Origin: Hevea brasiliensis
Taxonomy: Eukaryota; Streptophyta; Magnoliopsida; Malpighiales; Euphorbiaceae
Length of the DNA stretch: 64,000 nucleotides
Direction: 5' to 3'
Assembly (NCBI RefSeq): GCF_030052815.1
Contig: NC_079507.1
Coordinates: 65,737,144 to 65,801,143 of the forward strand
Part shown: positions 49,568-60,689 of the stretch, piece by piece
Layout: each line of letters opens with the position of its first letter
Numbering within the stretch: position 1 is the stretch's first letter
Notes under the pieces: generated by a model
Seen by the model: only the letters and a program-made list of their open reading frames with translations
Told to the model about the DNA's origin: nothing
Database searches by the model: none
Translations under genes and position numbers: made by a program

Positions 49568-51414
49568 TGTCACGACCCAACCTATGGGTTAGACCAGCAT
49601 TAGGACCTGGGCTAGCCTAAAGCCCTAGAAGCCAGTAGTAAGCCTAACTATTCCTTAACCCAATCCTATGCCTATATTGAATCCTGTTTTAAGAAATCAA
49701 CTAGACAGAGTTTGACCATAACATGGACCACCCAACGGGGAGTTTTTGACTCACTCGACCTGTAAACACAATATATATCAATTTAGGGACCTCAGCTCAC
49801 CTTCCACATACTCATCATGTCATAAAATTAAATGGGAGCTCAGCTCCCTCATTCAATCCAATCATACATGCATTTAATAGATTTACAGATCCAACACGGT
49901 ATTATATTACAGACCCAAATTAAATAAAATACTTCTAGTACATGCGGAGTTCTAGAATTTAGTAAAGTTTTACAAAACATAATAGATATTAAAAAATGAC
50001 CTGCGAATGAGAGAGGCAGATTAGAACTCAATAAGAAATCTCCTATTTCTTGGAAAAATAAGGTGAACAGGAGTGAGCGCTCGACTCAAAGAGTAAAATA
50101 CTGATTTTAAGTACAATTTCTATAGCTATCTAAGGCTAGTGCACCCTAAGGGATAGAATGCAATACCTTCAAAGATTTCATACAAGTCACATCACAGACA
50201 ACAAGAAGGTAATTTGGAGCACTCACACACCCATATAATGTTTAAACAATATGTATATATGGGAGCTCATCTCCTAAATAGCTCTCTTAAATTCAACATT
50301 TGCCAGCGAGTATATCTCGAGCCGGAGTTTCTCTTAATAGTCCCAATGAGGGGGCCAGCGAGATCAACTCGAGCCGTGCCTACCCCATCTTAACCACAAT
50401 AAGATCGGGTCCCAGGGAGTCAAGCTCCAGCCACGTTTACCCGTCCTGTCCATATCTAATATCACACACCACATGCACGCCAACACACACACACTGCTCC
50501 AAATTACCATAAAATAATATCCATAACATTTCATCAAATAAAGATGCAATATAAAAAGTGCCTAGTATTTAACTACATAAATATATATTTATAAGTGTTG
50601 CATGAGCATACCTGAATATATAATAATATTGAAATTATAGTTAAAATCAATATTTTACTCACAGACGTAAACCGAGGTCAATGTGATGGCTGGGCGGAGG
50701 AGGAAGACTGTTCCGGCTTACCTGACAATTACATTATATTTATTTAATATAATTGACTCAATATAAGCTTAAAAAGAACTAAAGATATCCTAAGTTGTGC
50801 TGAAAATCCGACAGAGTTTCCTTTATACCTAGAACCTACTCAACCTGTAAAATAGCTCAAAAATACACTTCTATATCCACAAGTCATACAACCATATCTC
50901 AATCACATCACATGGCCCCTCCTGGGCCCATCCAAACAGTCAACAACCACAATTTTGAAAAATTACAATTTAATCCCTACAACTAATCCTTTTTGCAAAA
51001 ACTACCAAAATGAGCTCTAAAAATTCTAAAATTTTGCCCTACGGTCTTTAGCAATATTACTAAGCTAATACAAAAGGAATTATAATTTTCTAACTACCCA
51101 TAAATATTTTATGAAATTTTATTCTAAACCTAGCACTATAAAATTAAAGAAACTCGGAGTTCGAGTTTACCTATACCAATTCTGAAGCTTGGAACGCGTC
51201 CGGGGCATTTGAAAATGGTGGGATAGCCTATAACTTTGACTTGGTTCCAAAGTGATTCAGGCAGCTTATCTGCTCAACCCGAAATTGTAAGTCCGGATGA
51301 TCGTCGAATTACCACGAAATGAAAGTACCTACGCAAAGCCCACAACACTAGGGGTTAGACTAAAATATTTATATTTACATATAAAATAATTATTTGAAAA
51401 TTAGGGGTGTTATA
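49568..51414 (-). repeat. 5' LTR of the LARD-like element
   Basis: 1847 bp, the partner of 42884-44746, beginning TGTCACGACCC on the plus strand and ending GGGGTGTTATA (terminal ACA mutated to ATA). Confidence 0.88.
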
Positions 51415-51551
51415 TAAACTAAGTGATTTGCAATAGTATAAAATATTTATGCGTGTTGCATGAAACTTAGGGTTTTGAAAATTTTTCAAATTGCTAACCA
51501 AGCACCTATTAGTGAATTGTTCTAAAGTTTGGTGTAAATTTCCTTCTCTAT

Positions 51552-53149
51552 ATAGTTCTATTTTCCTTATCTTTTTTTCAGCATTTTATTACAGAGTTTG
51601 ACTAGAAGATGATTAGCTTTCAGCCTTCTCTTATCTCCAGAATTCAATATTTAATAATTAGCCACAAATATTGAATAAAACTACAGATCTTATATATGTC
51701 ATCCTATACGATGGCATAGTGCCCCATTTGAAGCTGGAAGCTTTAATAAACAATTCGTCAATTCCATTGCATCACTGAAGGTTTCTCTCTTTGGAAACTT
51801 CTTGAAATCTTGATTGAATCGATCCAAGTGTCCTTTCTTCTTTGTTTAGCAAAATTGCTAGCTAACAAAAAAAAAAAACCAAGTGGGTTGGAAGCATTCA
51901 GTTCTATATATGTTTTATAATTCATAAGTTTTAATTTGTGAATATACATATAAAACATATTCAAAAGACACTCAGAATCAAAGTCTAGAATATTATATCA
52001 TAAAATCACTTCAAATTAAGCCAATCATATGAGTCATATGCAGATAACTAACAACATTAAAAATGATTTCATGGTTTCTGTCTATTAATATTATAAGCTC
52101 TAAAAAAAATTGATAGATGATTTCTCCATGCATAAGATAACATTTGAGATATATAGTTCGTGAAGCTACTGCACACATCATCATATAATTACAGAATTTA
52201 ATAATGTTTTAGGTAGACTACCAAAATTGTGTACACTATTGAGACAAGCTAGCTTTAGAGTGACTGAATTGTTAGAATATTTCCGCAACAAACAAATCCC
52301 ATTAATTTAGTGCAAATTAAGTGCTTACCGCATTGAGTATAAGATGTGATTTCTTCAATAAATTGTAAGTTTATGCTGAACCTTATTTAGGAACCTCATT
52401 ACCATAATTAATATGTGGAATTATGCCTTTACCCTATTCTAAGGCTTAGATATTCTTAGAAAATTCTGGCATTTACCAAACAGAATAACATGATGCTGAG
52501 AATATGGTATAGATTTTCTTTTTTTATTACTATTATTCTTTATTATTATTGGTGTTACAGATCTTGTTTTAAGACATAAGATAAATCTTTATTTGATTTG
52601 GATTCCAAGATTGGTAAATTCTCATATTAAGTTTAATTCTAAACTATTTTAACATTGCTCAGGTCTAATCGTCAAATCAGACTTTCAAAAAATAAGAATG
52701 ATTACAAAGAGCAAATCCACTTGATTATTAGGGTAATTTGTCAGTTTAGATGCTTCTTATATATGGCAAGTGGATTATTGAAATTAATTTACCTGGTATT
52801 AAAGTAAATTTTGCAAACATATTATGCTATTTAGAGAATTATCTTATGGAAATTGATGTGATCTCGAAAATAATGGGTGAGAAATTAAGGTCAACAAGCA
52901 AATGAGGCATAGAGTAGGATAATTCAAGATTCCATTAGTCTTGGTAAGCCACTCATTTGATATATAAGCTTAAATAATTGATGCAAAGGGTATCAATTAT
53001 CAAAGCTGGAAATTTCCTGTGTCATTAGAAAGGGAAATAAACAAATAAAATAAAAATGATTGCATCATTATTCACGACAAAACCTTAGAGTATATCTCTG
53101 TTAATGATATAAATATTATTTGACCAAACACCCTCGTGTTATTGGTGGT
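51552..53149 (+). repeat. Segmental duplication, copy B
   Basis: Shorter copy of 38441-41474, without the hAT insertion and without the local amplification. Single GTCATTAG at 53021-53028. It probably reflects the ancestral arrangement better than copy A. Confidence 0.9.
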
Positions 53150-55947
53150 CACTTAACCCACAGAGTTATCTGGAAGGTGAAAGAGATTGTGGGATTGTTA
53201 CAGGTTAATACAAAACTTATTCTTGGGAACGCTCTGTCTGGCCACTCACACATCTCCTCCATGCATGGAAAACCTTGGATATCTATCTTTCAACAAATTA
53301 ATTTTTACGCATAAGATAATCAAAGTTTGCTTTTTTCCATGAATTACTCACTAGTGAAAAACGTGGCTACATAATTTTAAAATGATCGATTTTGTTATGG
53401 CTGACCTTAATTTTAACTGTTTGTGGGATTTTCCAAGATAAACCCTACTATTGTATTCTCAATGATTTGATGATGATTGAAATAATTATAGGGTGGTGGA
53501 CCAACCCTAATTTTAGTTTGAAGATTTTGAAGAGTTCAGAATTTAATATCTGAAATTTCTTTATTTCAGACAATGAACTTTTTCTAAATAACTAAATCAA
53601 GGTTTATAGCAGACTTGATGATTAGATAAGTTTCTTTCTGAAGCTTGCAGACAATATATATTTTTTTTCATGTAAATATTTAAGCTTGAAATTTGACAAT
53701 TATAGGTGTTCCATGCATGTTTGAATAAGATCTGGCAATTAAGGCCTCATGATGTTATTTTGCATGCTATAATGTTTCAAACTTATCCCAAACTTTCTTT
53801 TCGCAAGAAAATTATATATACCAAACATTGAAATACCTATATACATCGCTAAAAAAAAACCTATATGTACGTAATATTCATAGGATAAAGATGGTGGGAC
53901 TAAAACAATATGCTACTATCTAAATCATCAATCAGATGTAACTTGGAAATGACTACTAATTCATTGGGTATCCACTGAATTGTGAAACAATTATAAAAGT
54001 ATTTTGGGTATCAAATAATTTTCTTAATTATATATGTAATTTACTGCATGTATGTTCACCACAGTTAATTCACTGTACTTGAATTATATGAATGAATGAG
54101 CTATTTACCCATCAAATTAATTAATTAATTTAATACTATAACTCAATCATTTATATTATACTCTTTTACTATGTTTATTTTCAATGTAGAATTTCCCTAA
54201 CAAATTTCGAGAGCGATTCAATTTCAAAACATGGTCATGCATGGTAGTCTAATGGCTGACTATGAAAGGCAATAGCACGTCTCTAGCATGTGCAATTTAA
54301 GAAGTTGCATTTCCCCTACCCCAAAAAAGTCATTTGTCATAATAAATTGAGTGAACAGAGCTCACAGTGGTCAATCCGCAGCCTCTTTTTTCCGTTTGGA
54401 TAGAACAGCTGCAAAAGCAATCTAGCTAGCCACAGCTGCCTGCCAATTCTTTACTGTACTGTTGGCTGTGAGAAGGTTGAAAATGAATTAGACATGAGTC
54501 TATAAAGGGAAATTCAGCTTTAATTTGCTATTGTCAATTCAAATATTCCAAAGGTGTAAAGTTAGGTTTTTCTTTAAATTGTACGTGGTGCCTTCTCCAA
54601 GATAACCCTGGAAAATAATGCATGAATTTATTAATTAACCTGGAAAATAAAGGAAAGGAAATGAAAGCCCCCCACCTTTTTTGGGCAAAAATAATGTATG
54701 ATTTGATTATGGATACGCTATATTTCTAACATTTCTATGTCAATTAATTAATTGTAATTTGCCAACAATCAGAAATCAGAATTAGACCATCATTTTTTTT
54801 AGTAAAGAATTGAAAAAGTGTGAACTCGAACTTAAATTTGTCAGGTGAGTAATCAAATCATGCTAAATAATAATTTTTTTTTAATCAGAGTTAATTTTTT
54901 TTAAAAAATTAATTATTAATTAACCTCAAAAATCTTCTTAATTATTGTCTTTATTTATCACTTCCACCATGCTGCCACAAATTTAAATTTAAAATCGTTT
55001 AATGATTTTTCTTATTTTGAGATAATTAAAGATAGTATAATAGATTAACTTTCATATATTATAATAAATCTAATTTTCAATTTGGTCAAATATAAATTAT
55101 TCATACAGAAAGAAATATTTAAATAATTAAGATAATTTGAATATTATAGAAAGAAACCAAGAAAAGTTTGTGGTGCCACTTCCATGTATAATTCTAGTGG
55201 AAGATTGCTTCCCATTTTGAGATTAATTAATTAATTACAAAAAAAAAATTAACCAACTAATTAAGATATGGATGAACTGAATTGAGGTCGGATTGGATGA
55301 GCTAGCCATGCACATTGCTGCATGTAGGGCCGGTCATGAAACCGAAGTAGTGGTTTAATTATAAGCCTATGACAGAATTGAATCAAAGGGCTTTCACTTT
55401 CACTTTTAATTTCAATTTGATTTAGTTTTAATCAAATTTAATTATTATTATTTTGAATCCAAACTATGCCACGTCTAGCTGCAATGTGGTGATCCTGTAA
55501 CACAGTCAAAGCCTCAATCCAAAATACTGCAACAGAAGGTAACGTGGCAGCGGCAGTGACAGCTGCTGCCTACCCTTAAAATCTAAGAGCGTAGCCCCAC
55601 AGACAGGGATTTGTTTTTTCTTACACACAGCCGCTGTAGAACATGAGACATAGAGATCCAACATCCACTCCTAGTCTTGAATTCTGCAGCAGTCAATGGC
55701 TGCCACGTTAATGATCAAGGGTATTTTTGTAAATGTGTAGGTGACTAAATTTGTCTTCCTACATGAACAGGATACGTATGCTTTGTAAACGAAGGGCGGC
55801 ACCAAACCTAATTGACTTGCCTTACTTGCTTAGCTTGCTCGAATTTCCCTGCTATATATATTCACTCTCATATGCTCTTACGTACCCAACTTTCCATTAC
55901 TGTAATTAATAAACCTTTCTATTTTCTCTTTGTCTCATATTTACATC
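53150..55947. other. Intergenic region upstream of the MYB gene
   Basis: AT-rich, no gene or transposon recognised. The last ~500 bp are less AT-rich and should contain the MYB promoter. Confidence 0.55.
55853..55860 (+). promoter_or_regulatory. TATA box of the MYB gene
   Basis: GCTATATATATTCACTC lies 88-95 bp upstream of the ATG, placing transcription start near 55885 with a leader of about 60 nt. Confidence 0.65.
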
Positions 55948-57375
55948 ATGGGCAAATCTGCTTGCTGTGACAAAAATGGATTAAAGAAAGGTCCTTGGAC
56001 TGCTGAGGAAGATCAGAAGTTGATAGATTATATTCAGAAACATGGGCATGGCAGGTGGCGAACCCTCCCAAAGAATGCAGGTTTTTTTTTTTTTTTGGGC
56101 CTTTTTATTGGTTTATGATATAGAATTGTTAGCTGTAAGAGAATTTAAGTAAGTTTTGTATTCATCTTGTGTTAAACAGAACTTAAAAGATGTGGGAAGA
56201 GTTGTAGACTTCGCTGGACTAATTACCTGAGACCTGACATCAAAAGAGGGAAGTTTTCTATTGAGGAAGAAGAGGCCATCATACAATTGCATAGTATATT
56301 GGGAAATAAGTGAGTTCTTCTTTCTATTTTTCTTGGTTTTTGGCTTGAAAAAATAATAGTCTCAATAATGGATTACCTACTTCATAGACTAATGATTTTT
56401 TTTCATTTTAGATATTTGAAATGTATCTAGCTGATATATAGGCTTATTCATGTCAATGCTATTGCAAGGACTGGTAATTGAGAACGATTAATATATTATA
56501 TATCTGTTAATGGACTTATAGACTAGTAGTCGAGTGTCTTGACATGTAGGGTAGGAGGTCACGGAAGAAGATATGTTGGTGTCTAAATTTTCTTCTGTTC
56601 ACTTTCTTTTAGGTGGTCTGCTATTGCTTCTCGCTTGCCTGGAAGAACTGATAACGAGATCAAGAATTTCTGGAATACCCACATCAAGAAGAGGCTACTG
56701 AGAATGGGAATTGATCCTGTGACCCATAAGCCACGCCTGGATCTTCTTCAACTCTACTCCGTTCTCAATTCATCTCTTTGCAACTTATCTCATCAGATTA
56801 ATCTTTCAAATTTGCTTGGGATTGAATCCATATTGAATCCAAATCTAGCCACTTCTCTCCTGTCAACTCAAAGCAACAGCCAAGATATCATTCCTAAAAA
56901 TTTTCAAGAAAACCAACTTGACAGTTCCTATGTTCAAAACCAATTCCAGAGCGTACAGCCAAACCAAATTCAAGCCTGCATAGACTCAAGTACCCAATTT
57001 ATGAATGAAACCCAACTCTTGCAAGCCAATTTGGAGCAACTTTCCACCAGCCAAACCAATTTCAACTGTCAAAATTCTTTACAAGGTTTATGGCAAGAAA
57101 CTGGAAAATATCCTAATATGGGAGAGAGCTTGATGCCAAACTGTGCATATCATGAGATCAGTAACCAAGCCATGATGAAATGTTCATTTGAAAATCTATC
57201 AAATTTGGGTTTTAACTCATCAATGATATCTACACCTTCATCGAGCACGACTCCATTGCAGTCTTCGTCAACAACGTATGTCAATGGTGGCACAGAAGAC
57301 GAAAGGGATAGCAACTGTAGCAACATTTTAATGTTTGATATTCCAAGTAGCTTGGATGTCAATGGGCTCTTGTAA
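55948..57375 (+). CDS. R2R3-MYB transcription factor, MYB41/74/102-like
   Basis: Nuclear DNA-binding regulator. Three exons, 55948-56080, 56180-56309 and 56613-57375, all GT-AG, give 341 aa. The start is the ATG of [17 protein letters not shown], the stereotyped R2R3-MYB beginning; an upstream in-frame extension is ignored. R2 (about residues 14-63) keeps its three tryptophans (KKGPW, GRW, RLRW) and R3 (about 67-114) has F, W, W (KFS, GNKW, NFW). Intron positions are the two classic ones of this family. After the repeats, [21 protein letters not shown] resembles subgroup 11 (MYB41, 49, 74, 102), whose members act in osmotic and wound stress and in suberin or cuticle control. The rest is Asn/Gln/Ser-rich, as in activation regions. 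At the first splice junction the codon gives Glu where the family nearly always has Gly ([11 protein letters not shown]). Target genes cannot be inferred from here. Confidence 0.93.
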
Positions 57376-57719
57376 TTAAGTTTAATTAAGTAGCTAGATG
57401 TTTGCCTTTTATAAATTTCTTAATCATCAGATTTTTTTTTTTTTTTTTGAGATTTTGATTATTGAATGTGAATACTTGATGTATGGAATGGTAGCATGCT
57501 ATATATATATATATTTTTTTAATGATAAAATATCAAAGAAATTGAATAAATTATACAATATATCAAAAATATGTCTCTAACCAAGTATCAAATAGCAAAA
57601 TTATCGAACAAAAAACGTAATTAATTAGATGCCAATACTGGATTATTTCGTTTTCCATGGAGAATCCGTCTGTGCCAAGGGTAATGTAGGGAGTTTCCAT
57701 ATCTTTATGTGACTCAACC
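57376..57719. other. MYB 3' flank
   Basis: 3' UTR and downstream flank of MYB, with poly-T tracts. No gene recognised. Confidence 0.5.
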
Positions 57720-58591
57720 CATCAACCCCATGCATTTGCCATCTCAGGTGTTTTCAGTTTTTCTCCTCGTGAAACCAACTCTGATACTGATGCCCTTGCG
57801 AAACAGGGTCATTGCAGTGGCAAAATCAAAAATTGACATTAGGGGGTAAAAATTTTATTTATTTTTTTAATTTATAATTTTTTTCCTAATCACTTTCGAT
57901 TGGAGTTAAAAAAAAAATAACTTCTAAATTTTAAAAACTTCTTTTCATAAAATATACATCAATAATTTTATTTTTACTGATGATGTTAACTTAAAATTTT
58001 ATTACTTTACCATTTAAATTATAAAGTATTACTTTATAAGTTCATAATTTATACATGAATATAATTACTAAAATAAAATATAAGTTGTTAAAAATTAATA
58101 AAAATTTTCATCAAAATTTTCATCCGTCTATACTTAAATATCAAAGTTAATAAAAATCTTATAAATGAAATTATCAATTTTAATTATGAAATAAAATGAA
58201 AAGGAAAAAAAAATAAAGAATAGTATTAGAGAATAGATATAAAAAAAAATTGAGTTTTAAGTCTTGAGGTCTTGAGCTTGTAGGGTATGTATATAAGTAT
58301 AAATAATTATGATTTATTATCTTAATGGACTAAAATATTTATTTAGTTATTAAGAGTTTAAATCATGAAATAAGTTAGATTAAGCTTTGACAATAATTAA
58401 ATTTAAATATTAAAAAGAAAAAAATTTGAGTTAAAATATGAGTGTAGTTAGGGGACAGAATAAATCCACACAAAAAATAATATTTATAAGCTCTTAAATT
58501 TTGCTGGGGGACGGTAGCCCTGCTTGCCAACCCTAGTTCCGCCATTGGTCATCTGCGTAACGAAGACTTCATTGCATTCCTTTAATCTGCT
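57720..58591 (+). pseudogene. LINE-type RNase H fragment, split by an insertion
   Basis: In one frame 57720-57812 reads through VFSFSPRETNSDTDALAKQ and GH, which resembles the C-terminal end of the RNase H (RVT_3) domain found in plant LINEs: the PRE-N-AD-LAK pattern. The frame resumes at 58547 as GHLRNEDFIAFL and a stop, with 734 bp of foreign sequence between. The RT and endonuclease parts are absent, as in a 5'-truncated LINE. Sequence to about 58720 may be LINE 3' UTR. Confidence 0.55.
57813..58546. mobile_element. Non-autonomous DNA element in the RNase H fragment
   Basis: 734 bp. Its ends resemble a common plant transposon (TGCAGTGGCAAAATC...TTAGGGGGTAAAAATTTT on the left, and ACCCTAGTTCCGCCATT on the right, whose inverse is AATGGCGGAACTAGGGT). 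It is flanked by GGTCAT at 57807-57812 and 58547-58552, and removing it together with one GGTCAT rejoins the interrupted frame. Superfamily not assigned. Confidence 0.6.
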
Positions 58592-60689
58592 GTGTGTCTC
58601 GAAGAACCTGACTGCTTTTATCTGCTCTGCTTAATCTGGAGTGGCCCGTAGTTGTATGGGCCGTGTTGTGTTTACTCTGGCCTGTTGTGTTTTGGGAGAT
58701 GTTAGCTCAACTGGCTGAGTCGGTTGGGTTTGACCGTTTCTTCTACAATTGTTCAAAGGTGGTTAAAATTCAAAAAGCATCACCCTGAAAGAAAAAAAAA
58801 AAAATCCATTTTATTGAAGGATGAGAAAATTATTAAAAAAAAATTAATTAATAATATAATATATATAAAAAATACAATCATTTGTATAAAATATAAACCC
58901 ATAAAACACCATCAAACATACAAAAGATTTAACATTTAAATTTGTAGTCATACTCTAAAAATTTTTACTAGATTTTTCATTAAAATTCTCAACACTGTCA
59001 TTCTCATCTCAAAAATAAAATCTATTTCTACCAAAATTGTCATCTAAAATCAGTTTTAACATCTTTCAACATTAATCTTAAAGTTGAGGTTTTTGGTGCT
59101 TTAAGCAGAAAAAGCTCTCACTTTCACTGAATGTGCTTCACTTGACACGTGTAAAAATACTTTCTTTTTTGTCACTGTGCTTTTGTGCTTTAGCGAGAGC
59201 TTGTCGTTTTTTACTGCAAATGTCTGCTGTGCTGCGTACTTGCTAGTTCGAGTCGGATCATGATTCTTTAAGCTAATGGCTACTGAGTTGATGACTTTGT
59301 GTGCTTCCTCGCAAATAATTGATGTAGTATTGAGGGTTTATCTATGTCATCCTTGTGTTCATATTATTGAGGGTTTGTTGGAACTGCCTTGTGGGATGAT
59401 TGATACAATTTATTGTATTTTGACGGGCTTCAGAGAGTATCGTGGTTTATATATGTTAAGGTTTTTTACTAAGCATGCCTCTCTATAAATTAGTAATTTG
59501 GAAAGATACGATGGTTTATGTTAGTTTTTTTTTAATTAATAAAATTATTTTATTTATCAAAGAAATCAACCCCATTTATTTCTCTTGCTCCCTTTTTTTT
59601 ATTATGATAAAATATAAAATGCATGGATAATTTTATATAAAATAGTTTATATAAAATGATAAATTAATAAATATATATATATATATAATCACTAATTTAC
59701 TATATAATTACTCATTTATTACCTCTTATATCATTCTTCTCTAACTAAAACCTTATCTCCTATATTTTCTCAGCCAAATTTCCATTTTATTTTTTTATTT
59801 TTTATTTTTTTACATTTTCTTGATAACCAAACAAAGTTCTAGTCCTTATTCTTATATTAGACTTTGCGCAAAAATTATAAATTTTTATAGTGATGGAGAT
59901 TGGAGGAGAAATGAAATTTTTATCAAGTTAAAAATGAGAGAGAAGATATATGATAGAGAGGGTTAAGGGAGAAAAAGGAAACATATGCATGGAATATTGT
60001 CCTTTCAAGGATTTGATTTGAAAAAGTAAAACACCGAGGACAAACGAAGATATGATATCAAGGTGATTTATTTCTCAAATAAACTCATAATTTTCTTTTT
60101 TTTAAAAAAAAAAAACCTTCATTAATATTAATTCATTAACAATGTAGACTCCTATGAAAGAAAAAATCTAACCACACAATTCAAAAACAAAAGCAACAAT
60201 GTCTGTGCACCAACATTCCAATAAAATCATATGCAAATTTCATTCAACCGCTAAGGACCAAAACGAAGTTTCCTCACGTCCAACACTTCATGTTTCACTC
60301 TTTTTTTTTTTTTTTTTTTATAAAGCCAAATCTTAAAATTTCCTGATTGTAAAATGAAATTGAAAATGAAATCACGTATGTAATGTAAGAGAGAGAGAGA
60401 GAGAGAGAGTATGCAAAGCACAAACTCGCCATGAGCAAGGCAATGTTCTACAGCCAAATTTAGAAAGAAAATACAACATTCAATCTATGTCATTTTTTTT
60501 TTTTTTTTTGACGAATGGAACATAAAATGGCAATTTTGATATGTGATGTTGCAGACTGACTAGTCAAAGGGTTGAGGATTGCTATTTAAGAACCACAGAG
60601 GTCACAACACTAACTGACTGCTAAGAAGAAACTCAATCACTCTGCTATTAGATGTTTTCCTATCTAACAATGAAGATAGCATGCAAATT
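58592..60689. other. Intergenic between the LINE fragment and UBP14
   Basis: AT-rich, with poly-T/poly-A tracts and one (GA)n tract. The open frame at 59276-59488 has no recognisable motif. The right end contains the 3' flank of UBP14. Confidence 0.55.
60389..60409. repeat. (GA)n microsatellite
   Basis: About 21 bp of GA. Confidence 0.9.

Larger units (their letters stand above)
42884..51414 (-). mobile_element. Non-autonomous (LARD-like) relative of the chromovirus
   Basis: 8531 bp on the minus strand with two LTRs of about 1.85 kb, a primer site next to the 5' LTR, a polypurine tract next to the 3' LTR (44747-44759) and flanking TAAAT/TAAAC (42879-42883 and 51415-51419, one mismatch). LTR ends and order match the chromovirus family, but the LTRs lack most of the GC-rich central part. 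Only about 0.47 kb next to the polypurine tract is recognisable as pol. The other roughly 4.2 kb has no gag, RT or integrase motif and no long frame on either strand. This is the structure of a large retrotransposon derivative that moves with enzymes supplied by a relative. Confidence 0.87.

Noticed and set aside
58697..58745. tRNA or SINE A-box-like sequence TAGCTCAACTGG
   Set aside because: The following B box is poor and no tRNA fold is visible; it may be LINE 3' UTR.
59276..59488. 70-aa open frame
   Set aside because: No motif, no splice context and no homologue in the window; probably chance.
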